Positions 43,161 to 53,216 are shown, counted from the first letter of the stretch. The stretch is DNA of 64,000 bases from DTU013 sp964490975 (GCA_964490975.1 CAZBEQ010000015.1:1-64000), one strand, 5' to 3'. Numbers and translations are program-made. Notes: generated by a model from the letters alone, not told the origin.

Positions 43161-44114
43161 TCAAATCTCTTCAGTGGGTACACGGACTGTTCCTAAAATA
43201 TCGCGGATAGTATTTTCAGCATTTTCCGAGCCTCCGGTAATCGCATGTCCTTTTATTATCAGACGATGAGCAAGTACGGGCACTGCCATTTCTTTGACGT
43301 CATCCGGAGTGATAAAATCACGTCCGTTCAATACTGCATTTACCTGGGCTGCCTTCATCAGCGCTATGCTGCCTCGCGGACTGACACCCAGAGATATTCT
43401 ATTGTCATGCCTTGTTGCTTCAATTATGTCTACGATATACTGCTGTGAAGCATCCGATGTCCTCACTGAAGTAACTGCATCCTGTGCATCAATAACTTCT
43501 TCCTTTGAAGCTGCCGTCTTCAATGTCTCAAGAGGATCGGAGTCCCTAAAGCGTTTTAAAATTTCCATACCTTCATGAGGATCGGGATAGCCCATCCTCA
43601 GGCGCATAAAAAATCTGTCAAGCTGTGCTTCAGGCAGCGGGAAAGTACCACGCGTCTCAACGGGATTCTGTGTGGCTATAACAAAGAAAGGCCTGTGAAG
43701 AAGCCTGGTTTCTCCATCCACAGTGACCTGCTTTTCCTCCATGCATTCCAAAAGGCTGGACTGAGTTCGCGGTGTTGCTCTGTTGATTTCATCAGCAAGA
43801 ATTATATTAGTAAAAACCGGGCCTGACCTGAAGATGAATTCTCCGTTTTTCTGATCGAAGTAGTTGATCCCTGTTAAATCCGACGGCAATAGGTCTGGAG
43901 TGAACTGTATCCTTTTAAAGTCACATTTCAAAGACCTGGCCAGGCATTTTGCCAGCATCGTCTTGCCGACACCGGGAACATCCTCCAGCAGGACATGGCC
44001 TCCGCACAGAAGCGAAGTTAGTACCAGATCGATAGTTTCCTCCCTGCCGACCAAAACCCTGGATATATTATCCCTGATCAAACCGGCAAGCTTTTTTACA
44101 TCAGACAGTTTCAT
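43161..44114 (-). CDS. MoxR-family AAA+ ATPase
   Basis: 317 residues. Walker A EDVPGVGKTM (about 44-53), Walker B NIILADEINRA (about 106-116), sensor-1 FFVIATQNPVETRGTFPLPE, and a C-terminal lid with SPRGSIALMKAAQ. MoxR proteins act as chaperones for maturation of membrane or extracytoplasmic complexes with DUF58 partners. ATG 44114 follows GGGGGATAT; a TTG-type longer frame to 44138 is less likely. It lies between a small membrane protein and DUF58 genes in one operon. Confidence 0.93.
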   Translation of the reverse strand: MKLSDVKKLAGLIRDNISRVLVGREETIDLVLTSLLCGGHVLLEDVPGVGKTMLAKCLARSLKCDFKRIQFTPDLLPSDLTGINYFDQKNGEFIFRSGPVFTNIILADEINRATPRTQSSLLECMEEKQVTVDGETRLLHRPFFVIATQNPVETRGTFPLPEAQLDRFFMRLRMGYPDPHEGMEILKRFRDSDPLETLKTAASKEEVIDAQDAVTSVRTSDASQQYIVDIIEATRHDNRISLGVSPRGSIALMKAAQVNAVLNGRDFITPDDVKEMAVPVLAHRLIIKGHAITGGSENAENTIRDILGTVRVPTEEI

Positions 44115-44145
44115 AATATCCCCCTTGTTCAAATCCATCGCCTCG

Positions 44146-44343
44146 TTATTGAACCTGATCGACTGTTTCAGCGCTCAATTGTCTTTCATTCCAGATCCGG
44201 AGTTTTTCATTGTCCTCCTTGAACTGTGGGATACTCAACAATATGGATATTATAAGTATGACAGCAATAACAATGAGCTCCCTTATTATCGACGGACTCA
44301 TATTTTTGATCCTGACACCTGCACGTTTGAATGCCAAAAACAT
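44146..44343 (-). CDS. small single-pass membrane protein, first gene of the MoxR set
   Basis: 65 residues: a basic start (MFLAFKRAGVRIKN), one TM helix (about 18-38: IRELIVIAVILIISILLSIP), then a charged C-terminus (QFKEDNEKLRIWNERQLSAE). ATG 44343 is preferred because AAAAGGGG lies seven bases upstream; an ATG at 44370 has no site. It lies 31 bp before the MoxR gene on the same strand. Short membrane proteins at this place occur in several MoxR loci, but no family name is recognised. Confidence 0.6.
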   Translation of the reverse strand: MFLAFKRAGVRIKNMSPSIIRELIVIAVILIISILLSIPQFKEDNEKLRIWNERQLSAETVDQVQ

Positions 44344-44443
44344 GAAAAAACCCCTTTTTACTAGCTTCATAGATTCATACTACCATCCTGTACATACCAA
44401 AACAAGTAGAGAATTTTAATCTATAAAGTAGATAAAAAGAAGC

Positions 44444-44526
44444 TTGGGGTGCCAGGCACGAAAGATAGACACTTATTTGATATATATTTATCAATAAGTG
44501 TCTATCTTTCGTGCCTGGCACCCCAA
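44444..44526. repeat. 83-nt near-perfect palindrome, REP-like (GTGCCAGGCAC family)
   Basis: Arms TTGGGGTGCCAGGCACGAAA and the inner GATAGACACTTATT pair with their reverse complements with one bulged T and a loop of about six bases. The outer part holds its own short palindrome GTGCCAGGCAC. It begins 8 nt after the stop of the SLH protein gene on the minus strand. Confidence 0.9.
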
Positions 44527-44534
44527 TCACCCAA

Positions 44535-47500
44535 TTAATGAGCGCCGATGACTCCGTCTACTCTTGTGCCGCCGCCCTGATAGGTCGTGACCCTTTCAGC
44601 GCCGGAATTGCCCACGATGTAGGTCGGCGTACCGCCGCCGTATGCGCCGTATGCTGCGGACCGATCCTCTGCTGAGAAGTAGGTGGCACAGCCGCCTGTG
44701 AGCGCAGCGGAGCTTGTCGAAAGCTGAGTCACCCATGTACCGTCAGACAGCTGTGTGAGCACCGGTTTCCCATTGTCGTAGCTGTTGAAAACGCTCTGCT
44801 GCGGTACCTCTTTACAACCAGTCAAAGTAAACCAGACATCGTAGATTTGTCCTGTCACACAGTTTATCAGCGTTGTATTAGCGTCAGTAGTTTCCTTGTC
44901 AACATCACCGTAGGATACAGAATTATCTGCCAGAATAGAATTGCAGAAGGTGACATTACTGCTTGTACCAGCAAGCGAACCTCTGTTATTTCCCGCCACA
45001 GTGACATTTACTGCGGTTGTACTGCCGTATACCGTATATATGCCGACTAAGTTGTTGGCTATTGTAGTATTATTCAGTATAACCTGGCCGGAATCGTTAT
45101 TTATACCTTTTGCTCCGGAGCCTGTGACCGAACAGTTTTCCATTGTGAGTATACCGCCGTTCGAACAGTATATCCCATCACCACCGTTATCTTTGATGGA
45201 GCAGTTCACCATTGTCATTGGAGCCTCGCAGAAAATGCCGCGGCCGCTGCCGGTTATCGTGCAGTTCCTAAGCTCAGCTACCGAGCCCCCCTGTGCCCTC
45301 AATGCATACTCAGAGGCATTGCACAAGGTCACATTATCAAGACTGATTTCCCCTGCGGTGTTGTTTATGCCCTCTTTGCCTCCAAAATCAACTGTCAGAT
45401 AACTGATTGCACATGATGTGGTGGAGGAAAGTTCAAAGATCGTATTACTGGGATTGCTGTTCTGGAAATACAGTGTCCGCCCGCCACCGTCGATATTGAC
45501 ACTGGAAGGAAAAACAAGCACTTCTGTAACAATGATATCTCCATCATCCTGCGAAGCAAGTGCTGCCATCAGTTCTTCATATGTAGCAACCGACGCTGAT
45601 TCATCCCATCCCGCATATAGGGTTACATCCGAGTCATATACCCAATAACAGGTATCATCCGGATTTGGTGTGAGATAGGCAGAATTCGCGCCTGTGTAGT
45701 TAAAGCTCCCGTCGGCATTGATGAGCTTGGTGCCTCCCTGAACATACCAGCCGGTAAATGAAAAGCCTGTCCGGCTTGGATTTGTGATCGGCGGTAAAGC
45801 TGTCCCTTCATATGCAATTGTGACGGAAGGCGTGCCGGCAGTCGTGGCATCCTCAGCAGACAGTGTAATGGTATATGATTTTCTTTCAAACCGGGGTTCC
45901 ACAAATATATCCCGTGGCGGCATTTTGGCCGGTATTGCCGGTTCCCATCCGGTAAAGGTAAAGCCTGCTTTCGTAGGAGCCTCGGGTGGTGTGATGTCTG
46001 CTCCGGTCTGGAGCTGCTGTGGATTCGGTGCTCCGCTGCCGTCCGTATAAGTGAATGTATAAGAGTTAATGTCGTAATATAGATCCGCCGAGGCCGTACC
46101 GTCTGCCAAAACAATCAACTGAGGTATTTGTACACTAAGACGATAGCCTGAGTAGTATTGGCGCGGTACATATAGCGACAATTCTGCAGTGTAATAATAT
46201 GTTCTGGTGTCATAAAGAGTATACTCGCTGGAACCCGGAGCCGTTTGGAGATGGTGGCGCACCGTATACATCGCATCATCATTAAGCCGCCACTTCGCAT
46301 AAAGAGTGTGCGGTTCGGAAATCCTTACTATACTGTCCGGCAGTACCTTTATTCCGTTTGCCCAACCATTCTCATCCTCGGAAAAATACCAGCCTGCAAA
46401 CGTAAACCCTGTCATCACAGGTGTTTGCAATTCGCCATATTCAGACATATATGTAACGGTATCTACGTAACCATTCGGCAGGCCGCCTCCGTTGGTATCA
46501 TATGTAATAGTGCAGCTATTGGGCCTCCAGACAGCAGTAGTTGAAAGCTCGTGTGCGGGCATGGTCATATTCTCCGATATCCCCTGCCACTCACTGATAT
46601 GCCAGTTATCTCTGAAAATAACCGGAGCGGAAATACATGCCCCGTATTTAATCATGGTCGTTACTAAGTAATTGGCTACTTCACCGGGATCGTCCCCGCT
46701 TTCATAATTATCAAACAGATCGCTTTCCGGTGTAAATCGTGCGTCAAAGGTCACCTCATAACTGTTGCGTGTATAGTAATAGTTCACTGTCCTGGTGCCA
46801 TCCGGTGCTATGGTAACCGTTTGGAGAGGCGGTGCAGTAAAGCCCTCATATGATTTCACCGCAGGAGTGACGGTTGAATCTGTTGTTCCGGTAAACAGCT
46901 GTCTGTCGGCAAGAGTATATTTTGAATCATTCAACAGGTCCTGCTTATGATGGCAAACCGTATAGCGGGTATTTGTCAACGGTTCCCATTTCGCATAAAG
47001 GTTGAGGTAATATGCCGGCATGGTCGAAAAAGTATACTGCTGTGTAAATCCTTCGTCGGTATACCATCCTGCAAAGGTATATCCGGTCCTTGAAACAGTT
47101 GGTTCTTGTATAATATCTCCGTAATAAAGGTGGAGATCCCTAACATAACTGCCACCGTTTTCATTGAAAAAGACCATGTAGCCGCCGTCATTGACATCAT
47201 CCCACTGCAGGTGATAGGTCTTGGAAATCGGCATGGATGAAAACGCCATTGGTCCGTGCCTCCAGGTAATCGTCATATCGCATTTGAGCATATGATCATC
47301 CTTAGCAGTTGTCACAACGACCCGGTTCCCGTTTAGTGAAAAAGCATCATTTGAGAAGCTAAAATCGAAGTCGGATAACGGATAAGCCTTCTCGGTATAT
47401 TCTCCCTCCCTCAGGTCAATATACTTCATGGTGATAAAGTCATCCGGAATAAGAAACTGCTTGTCACCATATTTCAGACGTATATCAGGCGTATCCTTGT

Positions 47501-50500
47501 ATACAAAGTCAACTACGGAGTATTGCGTACCTGCTGATAACAGAGGCCACTCATTCTCATAAAGTGTCCAGGTCGAGCCAATATTGCCGCTGAACAGCTG
47601 TGCCACAAAATTAATTTCCAAATATACGCCAAGCTCAAAATATAGTGCGCCTGTGCTCATGTAAGAAGCAACACTGTTGACCTCCCGGTACTCATAATAG
47701 AAGTAACCATAAAATTTTGCATATACTCCTGCCTCTGCAGTAAAACCTACGCTGTTGATGTCACAGCTGAACAGTCCTGCGGCCAGTTCAAGGCGGATCC
47801 CGGCACGCAAACCCAATTCGCCCATTATATAGAAGCGGAAGGTAAGCACCTCATCAGCAATATCCTGGGTATAGCTTCTGAAGTTTCTTGAGAATATTCC
47901 CCCGTAAAAGGCATAGCATGTACCGCTGGAGTATTCAAAGCTGGTACCCAGTGCCACATTGATATATGCGCTGACAACGAAATGTCCGCTGAGCTTGATC
48001 TGTATTATACCAAAGAGTACCGGTATTCTCTGGTCGAACAATTTTTGTTCAAATAATTCTATCCAGTCGGAGCCTTGTTCAAGCATATCACAGTAAGTAT
48101 CCAACAGTTCACTGACACCGGCTGCTATTTCGGCTGAATCGGTGCTTGTAAGCAGTGACTGTATTTCATCGGATATGTCAAGTGATAATCCGTCTTCCTG
48201 TGAATTTATGCTCGCTTCAAAGAACATACCCGTATAATTATAGACATTTGTGTAAGAGTAAAGGTTGTAATCCTTTATCCAGTATATAAAAAGCCAATGA
48301 TCCCAGACAACACTGCCTGAGGCGTCGAGAGAAACGCTGATTTCCTGAACAAATGTGGCCGAACCACTTATGACAACTTCGTTATCACCGACTGCGACCG
48401 GCACGTCAAAGTTGACTGTGACCGCTGCACGCAAGCCATCTCTGCCTATTTTCTGTGTCTGTGAGCCAATCGACGTATCGACATCTATCCTGATATTATC
48501 CGTCGGGCCCAGTGTTGAAAGCGATCCTTCGGGAAGAGTTCCGAGAGCCGAAGTATAGTCTATCCTCTCTCCGGTAGTCTCTTCAAAGCCATCTGTTGCC
48601 ATTGCTACAGCACTTAAATACACTGCTGCCTGTTCAGCAAAGCCGCTGTCTATAATGTGCTGCTCCAGGCTCGCCTCCAGCTGTGACACGTTTGCGCCCT
48701 CAAGCAGACTGTCACCGCTGACAGGAGTCTGAGCATAATAGCTCATCGCTGACTGCATTTCTTCCTGTGTAACAGAAGTGTAGCTTACAGTGATTGAATT
48801 ATCAGTACTGTTTGAAGTGATTCCGTTTATGACGGCATACCCGAGACAGTCGCCCAGACTCAGGTTTGCAAATTCGGGGTTTGTATAAAAGAAAATGTAG
48901 TCACCAACATCGACAGTAGTGCTTGCATCCAGTCCAATGGAGGTAAAACCTGAAAAATCAAGCGCTTCGATATCCACAGTAAAGCTGGTACCTTCTGACG
49001 AGTAATTTCTCACCTGACTGGCAGAGCCCACATATATTGGCAAAGTGTCCGGCAGAGCAAGTACGTTTTCCGCAGCAGCCTGTGAATAGCTGACTGTCGT
49101 ACCGTTTACACCTGTAACCGAGACATAAGCTATATCTTCATTGATAAGAGCTTCAGAAGCGGCATCAGTGTCAGGAGGCGTATTGCCCGAATATATACAT
49201 AACGTATCACCGGCGGTAAGTGTTTCATTTCCGCTGTATGTGAAGGTGCCTGTAATTGAGGTTATTTCCTCATCGCTTACAAGCGGAACATTCAGCGAAT
49301 CAACTTCCTCGCCATTCTTAACTATGTTTGAAACTTTAACTGAGGGTATGTAAATGATCCCATCACTCAGCGGCAGGTCATCAGACTCTTCCTGCCTTAT
49401 AGTAAAGGCGCAGGTCCGTATGTTTTGTTCCCTGTCGGAGTATGTCAGCTCATCATCGGTCAATATCAATGTATATGCAGCGCCTGCAGTGAAACCTCCG
49501 TCTGCGGAGACGTTGAAGCTGCACTCTCCAGAGGATGCACCGCCGCTGTTGTCTCCCTGTCCTTCTGTGACCAGCAACACCTCCGGCGTACTGCCGTCCG
49601 CCCGCTCAATATCAATAGCGTTCTGCACTTCGCTCAGATTCATGGAAGCACTGGATATAATCGTAAAGCTGAGCGTCGTTGGCTGATCGGTCAGAGCAAA
49701 CTGTTCGTCCTGCATACTGGTAACGCTCTCAAGCTCTGCATATTTAGCGTAAAGAGTTAGATTTGAGCTTACAACGGTCTCAGAGATAAAGCTTTCGGTA
49801 AACAATGGGTCCTTGTACCAGCCTAAAAAGACGAAACCAGTTCTTTGCGGTGTCGGAAGGTTTGAAATAGTGCCGCCGCTGGATACGATTTTTGCGTTTA
49901 TAGTCAGTCCGCCATTGGTTTCAAAGCTGACGGTATAGTTCGATGCTGTACCGTTGGTGCCGTTGGTTCCATTATTGCCGCTATTGCCGCCTGTTCCAAT
50001 GCCACCGCTATTGCCGTTGCTGTCTCCGGCGCCATTGTTTACGCCTCCGTCGGATAAAGAGACTGTTTGATGGACACGCATACTGACGGCAGCGCCTTCT
50101 GCTCTCTTTGCGCTGGATTTAGGATTAAAGCTGCCGTCCTCGTCCCCCTTCAGAATTCCTGCCCTCCAAAGGAGCATCACAGCTTCCCTTGCCCAATCGG
50201 AAACCTCGGATAGATCCTTCGGTTCCACCGTTGTTTCATCCAGGTCTCCAAGATCTATATTGCAGACAGTAAAGAAACGGACTGTAAAAACTGCCATCTG
50301 TTCTCTGTTAACAAGACCATTCGGGTCAAAATTTCCATTCCCAACACCCTGAGCAATTTGCATCCCAGCTGCCCAGGCAATGTAAGGAGCGTAATACGCA
50401 TCCGCAGTCACATCAGAAAATGTGTCACTGTAAGGATAATCGGAGGGCTTGATCCCGGCGATTCGCCCCAGAACAGTCACGTACATACCTCTTGTCATCG

Positions 50501-50720
50501 TGCCATCCGGCAAAAATGTATCTGTGCCGGTTCCGTTAAAAATGCCATTTTCAACGGCATACTTTACATACCCGTAATACCAGTCAGATTCGGAAATATC
50601 CTGAAACAGGCCGGATGGCGGGCTTGCAGCACCGCTTTGTGCTGCGGCGAATACATTGTACGGCATAACGGACAGAATCAGGCAAAGAATAAGTATTATG
50701 CTGATAAGTCTACCTTTCAT
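44535..50720 (-). CDS. large SLH-domain surface protein with InlB-type repeats and beta-helix end
   Basis: 2061 residues, secreted. Signal peptide (1-26), three S-layer homology domains (about 38-90, 95-150, 165-215; FQDISESDWYYGYVKYA, FSDVTADAYYAPYIAWAAGM), which attach it to wall polymers, and a Gly/Asn linker (222-262). An InlB/Flg_new repeat follows (262-327; FVFLGWYKDP and LTLYAKY). A long region of unknown fold (about 330-1080) contains aromatic alternating strands near 905-1050. Four more InlB-type repeats are at about 1180-1245, 1400-1478, 1555-1612 and 1617-1706 (GYTFAGWYTD, GFTFAGWYFS, GFTFTGWEP, GFSFTGWYV), with two MucBP-like modules (about 1252-1320, 1484-1553). A right-handed beta-helix (about 1725-1960) has repeats such as LTMENCSVTGSGAKGINN. 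It is likely an adhesin or polysaccharide binder; no catalytic residues assigned. Confidence 0.9.
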   Translation of the reverse strand: MKGRLISIILILCLILSVMPYNVFAAAQSGAASPPSGLFQDISESDWYYGYVKYAVENGIFNGTGTDTFLPDGTMTRGMYVTVLGRIAGIKPSDYPYSDTFSDVTADAYYAPYIAWAAGMQIAQGVGNGNFDPNGLVNREQMAVFTVRFFTVCNIDLGDLDETTVEPKDLSEVSDWAREAVMLLWRAGILKGDEDGSFNPKSSAKRAEGAAVSMRVHQTVSLSDGGVNNGAGDSNGNSGGIGTGGNSGNNGTNGTNGTASNYTVSFETNGGLTINAKIVSSGGTISNLPTPQRTGFVFLGWYKDPLFTESFISETVVSSNLTLYAKYAELESVTSMQDEQFALTDQPTTLSFTIISSASMNLSEVQNAIDIERADGSTPEVLLVTEGQGDNSGGASSGECSFNVSADGGFTAGAAYTLILTDDELTYSDREQNIRTCAFTIRQEESDDLPLSDGIIYIPSVKVSNIVKNGEEVDSLNVPLVSDEEITSITGTFTYSGNETLTAGDTLCIYSGNTPPDTDAASEALINEDIAYVSVTGVNGTTVSYSQAAAENVLALPDTLPIYVGSASQVRNYSSEGTSFTVDIEALDFSGFTSIGLDASTTVDVGDYIFFYTNPEFANLSLGDCLGYAVINGITSNSTDNSITVSYTSVTQEEMQSAMSYYAQTPVSGDSLLEGANVSQLEASLEQHIIDSGFAEQAAVYLSAVAMATDGFEETTGERIDYTSALGTLPEGSLSTLGPTDNIRIDVDTSIGSQTQKIGRDGLRAAVTVNFDVPVAVGDNEVVISGSATFVQEISVSLDASGSVVWDHWLFIYWIKDYNLYSYTNVYNYTGMFFEASINSQEDGLSLDISDEIQSLLTSTDSAEIAAGVSELLDTYCDMLEQGSDWIELFEQKLFDQRIPVLFGIIQIKLSGHFVVSAYINVALGTSFEYSSGTCYAFYGGIFSRNFRSYTQDIADEVLTFRFYIMGELGLRAGIRLELAAGLFSCDINSVGFTAEAGVYAKFYGYFYYEYREVNSVASYMSTGALYFELGVYLEINFVAQLFSGNIGSTWTLYENEWPLLSAGTQYSVVDFVYKDTPDIRLKYGDKQFLIPDDFITMKYIDLREGEYTEKAYPLSDFDFSFSNDAFSLNGNRVVVTTAKDDHMLKCDMTITWRHGPMAFSSMPISKTYHLQWDDVNDGGYMVFFNENGGSYVRDLHLYYGDIIQEPTVSRTGYTFAGWYTDEGFTQQYTFSTMPAYYLNLYAKWEPLTNTRYTVCHHKQDLLNDSKYTLADRQLFTGTTDSTVTPAVKSYEGFTAPPLQTVTIAPDGTRTVNYYYTRNSYEVTFDARFTPESDLFDNYESGDDPGEVANYLVTTMIKYGACISAPVIFRDNWHISEWQGISENMTMPAHELSTTAVWRPNSCTITYDTNGGGLPNGYVDTVTYMSEYGELQTPVMTGFTFAGWYFSEDENGWANGIKVLPDSIVRISEPHTLYAKWRLNDDAMYTVRHHLQTAPGSSEYTLYDTRTYYYTAELSLYVPRQYYSGYRLSVQIPQLIVLADGTASADLYYDINSYTFTYTDGSGAPNPQQLQTGADITPPEAPTKAGFTFTGWEPAIPAKMPPRDIFVEPRFERKSYTITLSAEDATTAGTPSVTIAYEGTALPPITNPSRTGFSFTGWYVQGGTKLINADGSFNYTGANSAYLTPNPDDTCYWVYDSDVTLYAGWDESASVATYEELMAALASQDDGDIIVTEVLVFPSSVNIDGGGRTLYFQNSNPSNTIFELSSTTSCAISYLTVDFGGKEGINNTAGEISLDNVTLCNASEYALRAQGGSVAELRNCTITGSGRGIFCEAPMTMVNCSIKDNGGDGIYCSNGGILTMENCSVTGSGAKGINNDSGQVILNNTTIANNLVGIYTVYGSTTAVNVTVAGNNRGSLAGTSSNVTFCNSILADNSVSYGDVDKETTDANTTLINCVTGQIYDVWFTLTGCKEVPQQSVFNSYDNGKPVLTQLSDGTWVTQLSTSSAALTGGCATYFSAEDRSAAYGAYGGGTPTYIVGNSGAERVTTYQGGGTRVDGVIGAH

Positions 50721-50921
50721 TATCTCGCCTCTTTCCCTCGATTACATTCTTTCTATTACAGCCTGGAAGAGCTATTCTTAGGTGGATATTTCCATTGCCT
50801 GCATAAATTTTCCATGATACAATTATTGTACACCTCATGTTAACACGAGAGTCAAGTACTGATTACAGATTCTTCGCGTTTTTTTGACAAATATCAACCT
50901 TGAAAAGAGAGGTATCACTTC

Positions 50922-51731
50922 ATGCCAAAACCGGATGGACTGTTTTCCATAGGCGAGATTGCCGTAAGCAGCGGTCTGAGCATTAATGCCATAAGGTTCT
51001 ACGAAACAAAGGCACTCATTAAACCTTCATCCACCTGTCCAAAATCCGGTTACCGCTATTACAGCCGGGAAAATCTTCTCCGTCTGCGGACAATCATAGT
51101 GCTGAAGAATGCGGGGCTGTCCCTGCAGGAGATCGGAGATTATTTGGATGGAGAGAGATATACTGAGAAAAAGATTGAGGAGCTTACACTGCAGCGTGAT
51201 TTTTTAAACCGCGCAATTGAGGACTTGATTATTCGAACGGTAAAGACCGGAGACTTGACAGTACACGAGATCGAGCTTCCGGAACGCTTCTGCCTCTGCC
51301 GTACAATACAGGCAAAAGACGCTGACCATGCACTTAGCGCCATTGGTGCATTTTATGAAGAGCTGATCCGCAAAGGGATCACGATCAGCTATACCTGGCC
51401 GGAATTCTGCGAATACCCTGATTATGGGCTTTTAAATGGTAAATTTCCCATCAATGATTTCACCGTCACCGCATGTCTGCCGGTCGAAAATGAAGACGCA
51501 CAGCCCGAAGCTGTGCGCTATCCTCCAGGAAGTGCAGTATCAGTTAATTACAGAGGTGATTATTTTGGGCTGTGGAAGGCATATGAGGCTCTGCATCAAT
51601 ACATGGCAACCCACGGGTACGTTCCGTCCGGATATCCGCAGGAAATCTATATAGAAATTGGCTCTGACGGAGCGGTTCAGCCTGACAGTTTAGATAACAT
51701 TACCTGCGTGATTGTTCCAGTAAGAAAGTAA
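50922..51731 (+). CDS. MerR-family regulator with GyrI-like effector domain
   Basis: 269 residues. A MerR winged helix-turn-helix (about 7-75: FSIGEIAVSSGLSINAIRFYETKALIKP, SGYRYYSRENLLRL) is followed by a dimerisation helix (about 78-115) and a C-terminal GyrI-like ligand domain (about 125-268: YPPGSAVSVNYRGDYFGLWKAYEAL, GYPQEIYIEIGSDG), as in BmrR-type multidrug sensors. GAGAGG precedes the ATG. It is divergent from the SLH gene (201 bp apart), so it may control that gene, itself or an efflux pump elsewhere. Confidence 0.9.
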   Translation: MPKPDGLFSIGEIAVSSGLSINAIRFYETKALIKPSSTCPKSGYRYYSRENLLRLRTIIVLKNAGLSLQEIGDYLDGERYTEKKIEELTLQRDFLNRAIEDLIIRTVKTGDLTVHEIELPERFCLCRTIQAKDADHALSAIGAFYEELIRKGITISYTWPEFCEYPDYGLLNGKFPINDFTVTACLPVENEDAQPEAVRYPPGSAVSVNYRGDYFGLWKAYEALHQYMATHGYVPSGYPQEIYIEIGSDGAVQPDSLDNITCVIVPVRK

Positions 51732-51752
51732 CGTATCGCTTGAGGCAGTATA

Positions 51753-51793
51753 AAAAATCCCCTGAAAACTTATCGATTCCAGAGGATTTTTAT
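51753..51793 (+). terminator. rho-independent terminator of the MerR-type gene
   Basis: AAAAATCCCCTG pairs with CAGAGGATTTTT (one mismatch) around a loop of about 15 bases; the stem itself ends in T-rich sequence. Confidence 0.75.
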
Positions 51794-51815
51794 ACTTCAA
51801 AAGTTGTTAGGCCAA

Positions 51816-51847
51816 CACATAGATACTTATTGATAAGTGCCTATGTG
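51816..51847 (-). terminator. hairpin between convergent genes, related to the 44.4-kb palindrome core
   Basis: CACATAGATACTTAT and ATAAGTGCCTATGTG form nearly perfect arms. It lies 17 nt after the FprA stop. Its ACTTATTGATAAGTG centre matches the inner arms of 44444-44526, so it may be a worn copy of that family now serving as terminator. Confidence 0.55.
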
Positions 51848-51863
51848 TCTTATCAGACACCCA

Positions 51864-53057
51864 TTATGCTTTCATAGCTGCTGCAAAGCTCTCTCCGAAC
51901 TCAGTGCATCTCTTAAGAGCACTTTCATCAGGCCGGTATTTTATGCCTAATGGTTCCAGCGGAATAGTCAATCCCGATTTTTCGAGCGATGCACTGATCA
52001 CCTTAGGCGATTCTCCACTCCAGCCATAGCTGCCGAAACCTGCACCGAGTTTTCCCTTGAATTTGTGTCCCTTGATTTCTTCCAGCAAGCCGGCTGTTGG
52101 GCGCAGAACAGTATTATTGACGGTACAGCTTCCAATGATTACGCCTTTTGCTTTAAATAATTCAGTCAGCAGGTCGCTCTGATCAGTTACCGCTACATTG
52201 AACAGCTTGTACGCGGCTCCCTTCTTTCCAAGGCCTTCGGCGATTGCCTCTGCTATAGTCCTTGTGGCTTCGTACATAGTGTCATATATGATTACGGCAT
52301 AACCCTCATTATATTCCTGAGACCATTGATAATATTTTTCTATGATCTGCATCGGATCCTTTCGCCAGATTACACCATGGCTTGGAGCGATCATATCTAT
52401 GTTAAGGTTCAAAGCCTTGATCTGCTCGATTTTTTTTGTTATCAGAGGGCTAAAGGGCGTCAGGATATTAGCATAATACTTGATAGCTTCCTGATAAAGC
52501 TCACAATTATCCAACTCGTCATTATAGAATGACAAACCTGCATAGTGCTGCCCGAAAGCATCATTGGACAGTACTGTACCGGCTCCTTTAACATAGGTGA
52601 GCATGCTGTCCGGCCAATGTATCATTTGCATCTCAACAAAAATAAGATCGTACTTACCAATATTAATTGAGTCACCGGTTTTTACGATTTGAATATTTAA
52701 ATCATCACAGTGGAAATAGCTCTTTATAATATCTGCTCCATTTCTGGTACAATATATAGGTATATCCTTTGAGGGAAGTCTTTCGAGCAAATAACCGAGA
52801 CTGCCGCCATGATCCGGCTCACAGTGATTTATAATAATCATATCAATATTGCCAAGTCCAACATCCTTGTCCAGATTCCTGACGAAATCTTCCTTGTATG
52901 GATCCCATACAGTATCTACAAGAACTGTTTTCTGATCCTTTATTATGTATGAGTTATAGCTTGAGCCTCTGTGTGTAGACAGTTCATGTCCATGAAAGTG
53001 CCGCAGGCCCCAATCCTTAATACCTACCCAATATATACTGTCTTTTATTTCTACCAT
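51864..53057 (-). CDS. fprA: FprA-family flavodiiron protein
   Basis: 397 residues. An N-terminal metallo-beta-lactamase-like diiron domain (about 1-250) has the ligand motif H78xE80xD82H83, then H147, D166 and a late His in APSHGVIW; a C-terminal flavodoxin domain (about 255-397: VIIYDTMYEATRTIAEAIAEG) binds FMN. Such enzymes reduce O2 and/or NO to protect strict anaerobes. There is no rubredoxin fusion, so a separate electron donor is needed. AAGGAG precedes the ATG. Monocistronic; convergent with the MerR-type gene. Confidence 0.93.
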   Translation of the reverse strand: MVEIKDSIYWVGIKDWGLRHFHGHELSTHRGSSYNSYIIKDQKTVLVDTVWDPYKEDFVRNLDKDVGLGNIDMIIINHCEPDHGGSLGYLLERLPSKDIPIYCTRNGADIIKSYFHCDDLNIQIVKTGDSINIGKYDLIFVEMQMIHWPDSMLTYVKGAGTVLSNDAFGQHYAGLSFYNDELDNCELYQEAIKYYANILTPFSPLITKKIEQIKALNLNIDMIAPSHGVIWRKDPMQIIEKYYQWSQEYNEGYAVIIYDTMYEATRTIAEAIAEGLGKKGAAYKLFNVAVTDQSDLLTELFKAKGVIIGSCTVNNTVLRPTAGLLEEIKGHKFKGKLGAGFGSYGWSGESPKVISASLEKSGLTIPLEPLGIKYRPDESALKRCTEFGESFAAAMKA

Positions 53058-53216
53058 AACACCGACTCCTTTTGATTATCATTAAATTAGCAACGAATCT
53101 ATTATTACCCAAAATTATATCATATAAAACGTGAATTATCTTTTGCCACATACAAGCAAGTTATTGTCATTCTATAGTTGAGTGACTGTTTGAAGAATTT
53201 GGAAATGAAGAAATGA
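53058..53216. other. intergenic part between FprA start and repeat copy B
   Basis: The last 45 bp read in one frame as an acidic peptide (LFEEFGNEEMTGSDSD) continuing into copy B, where LIQIVIGLLVFAIIERN is followed by a stop. This looks like a remnant of a coding sequence. No promoter was fixed here. Confidence 0.35.
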
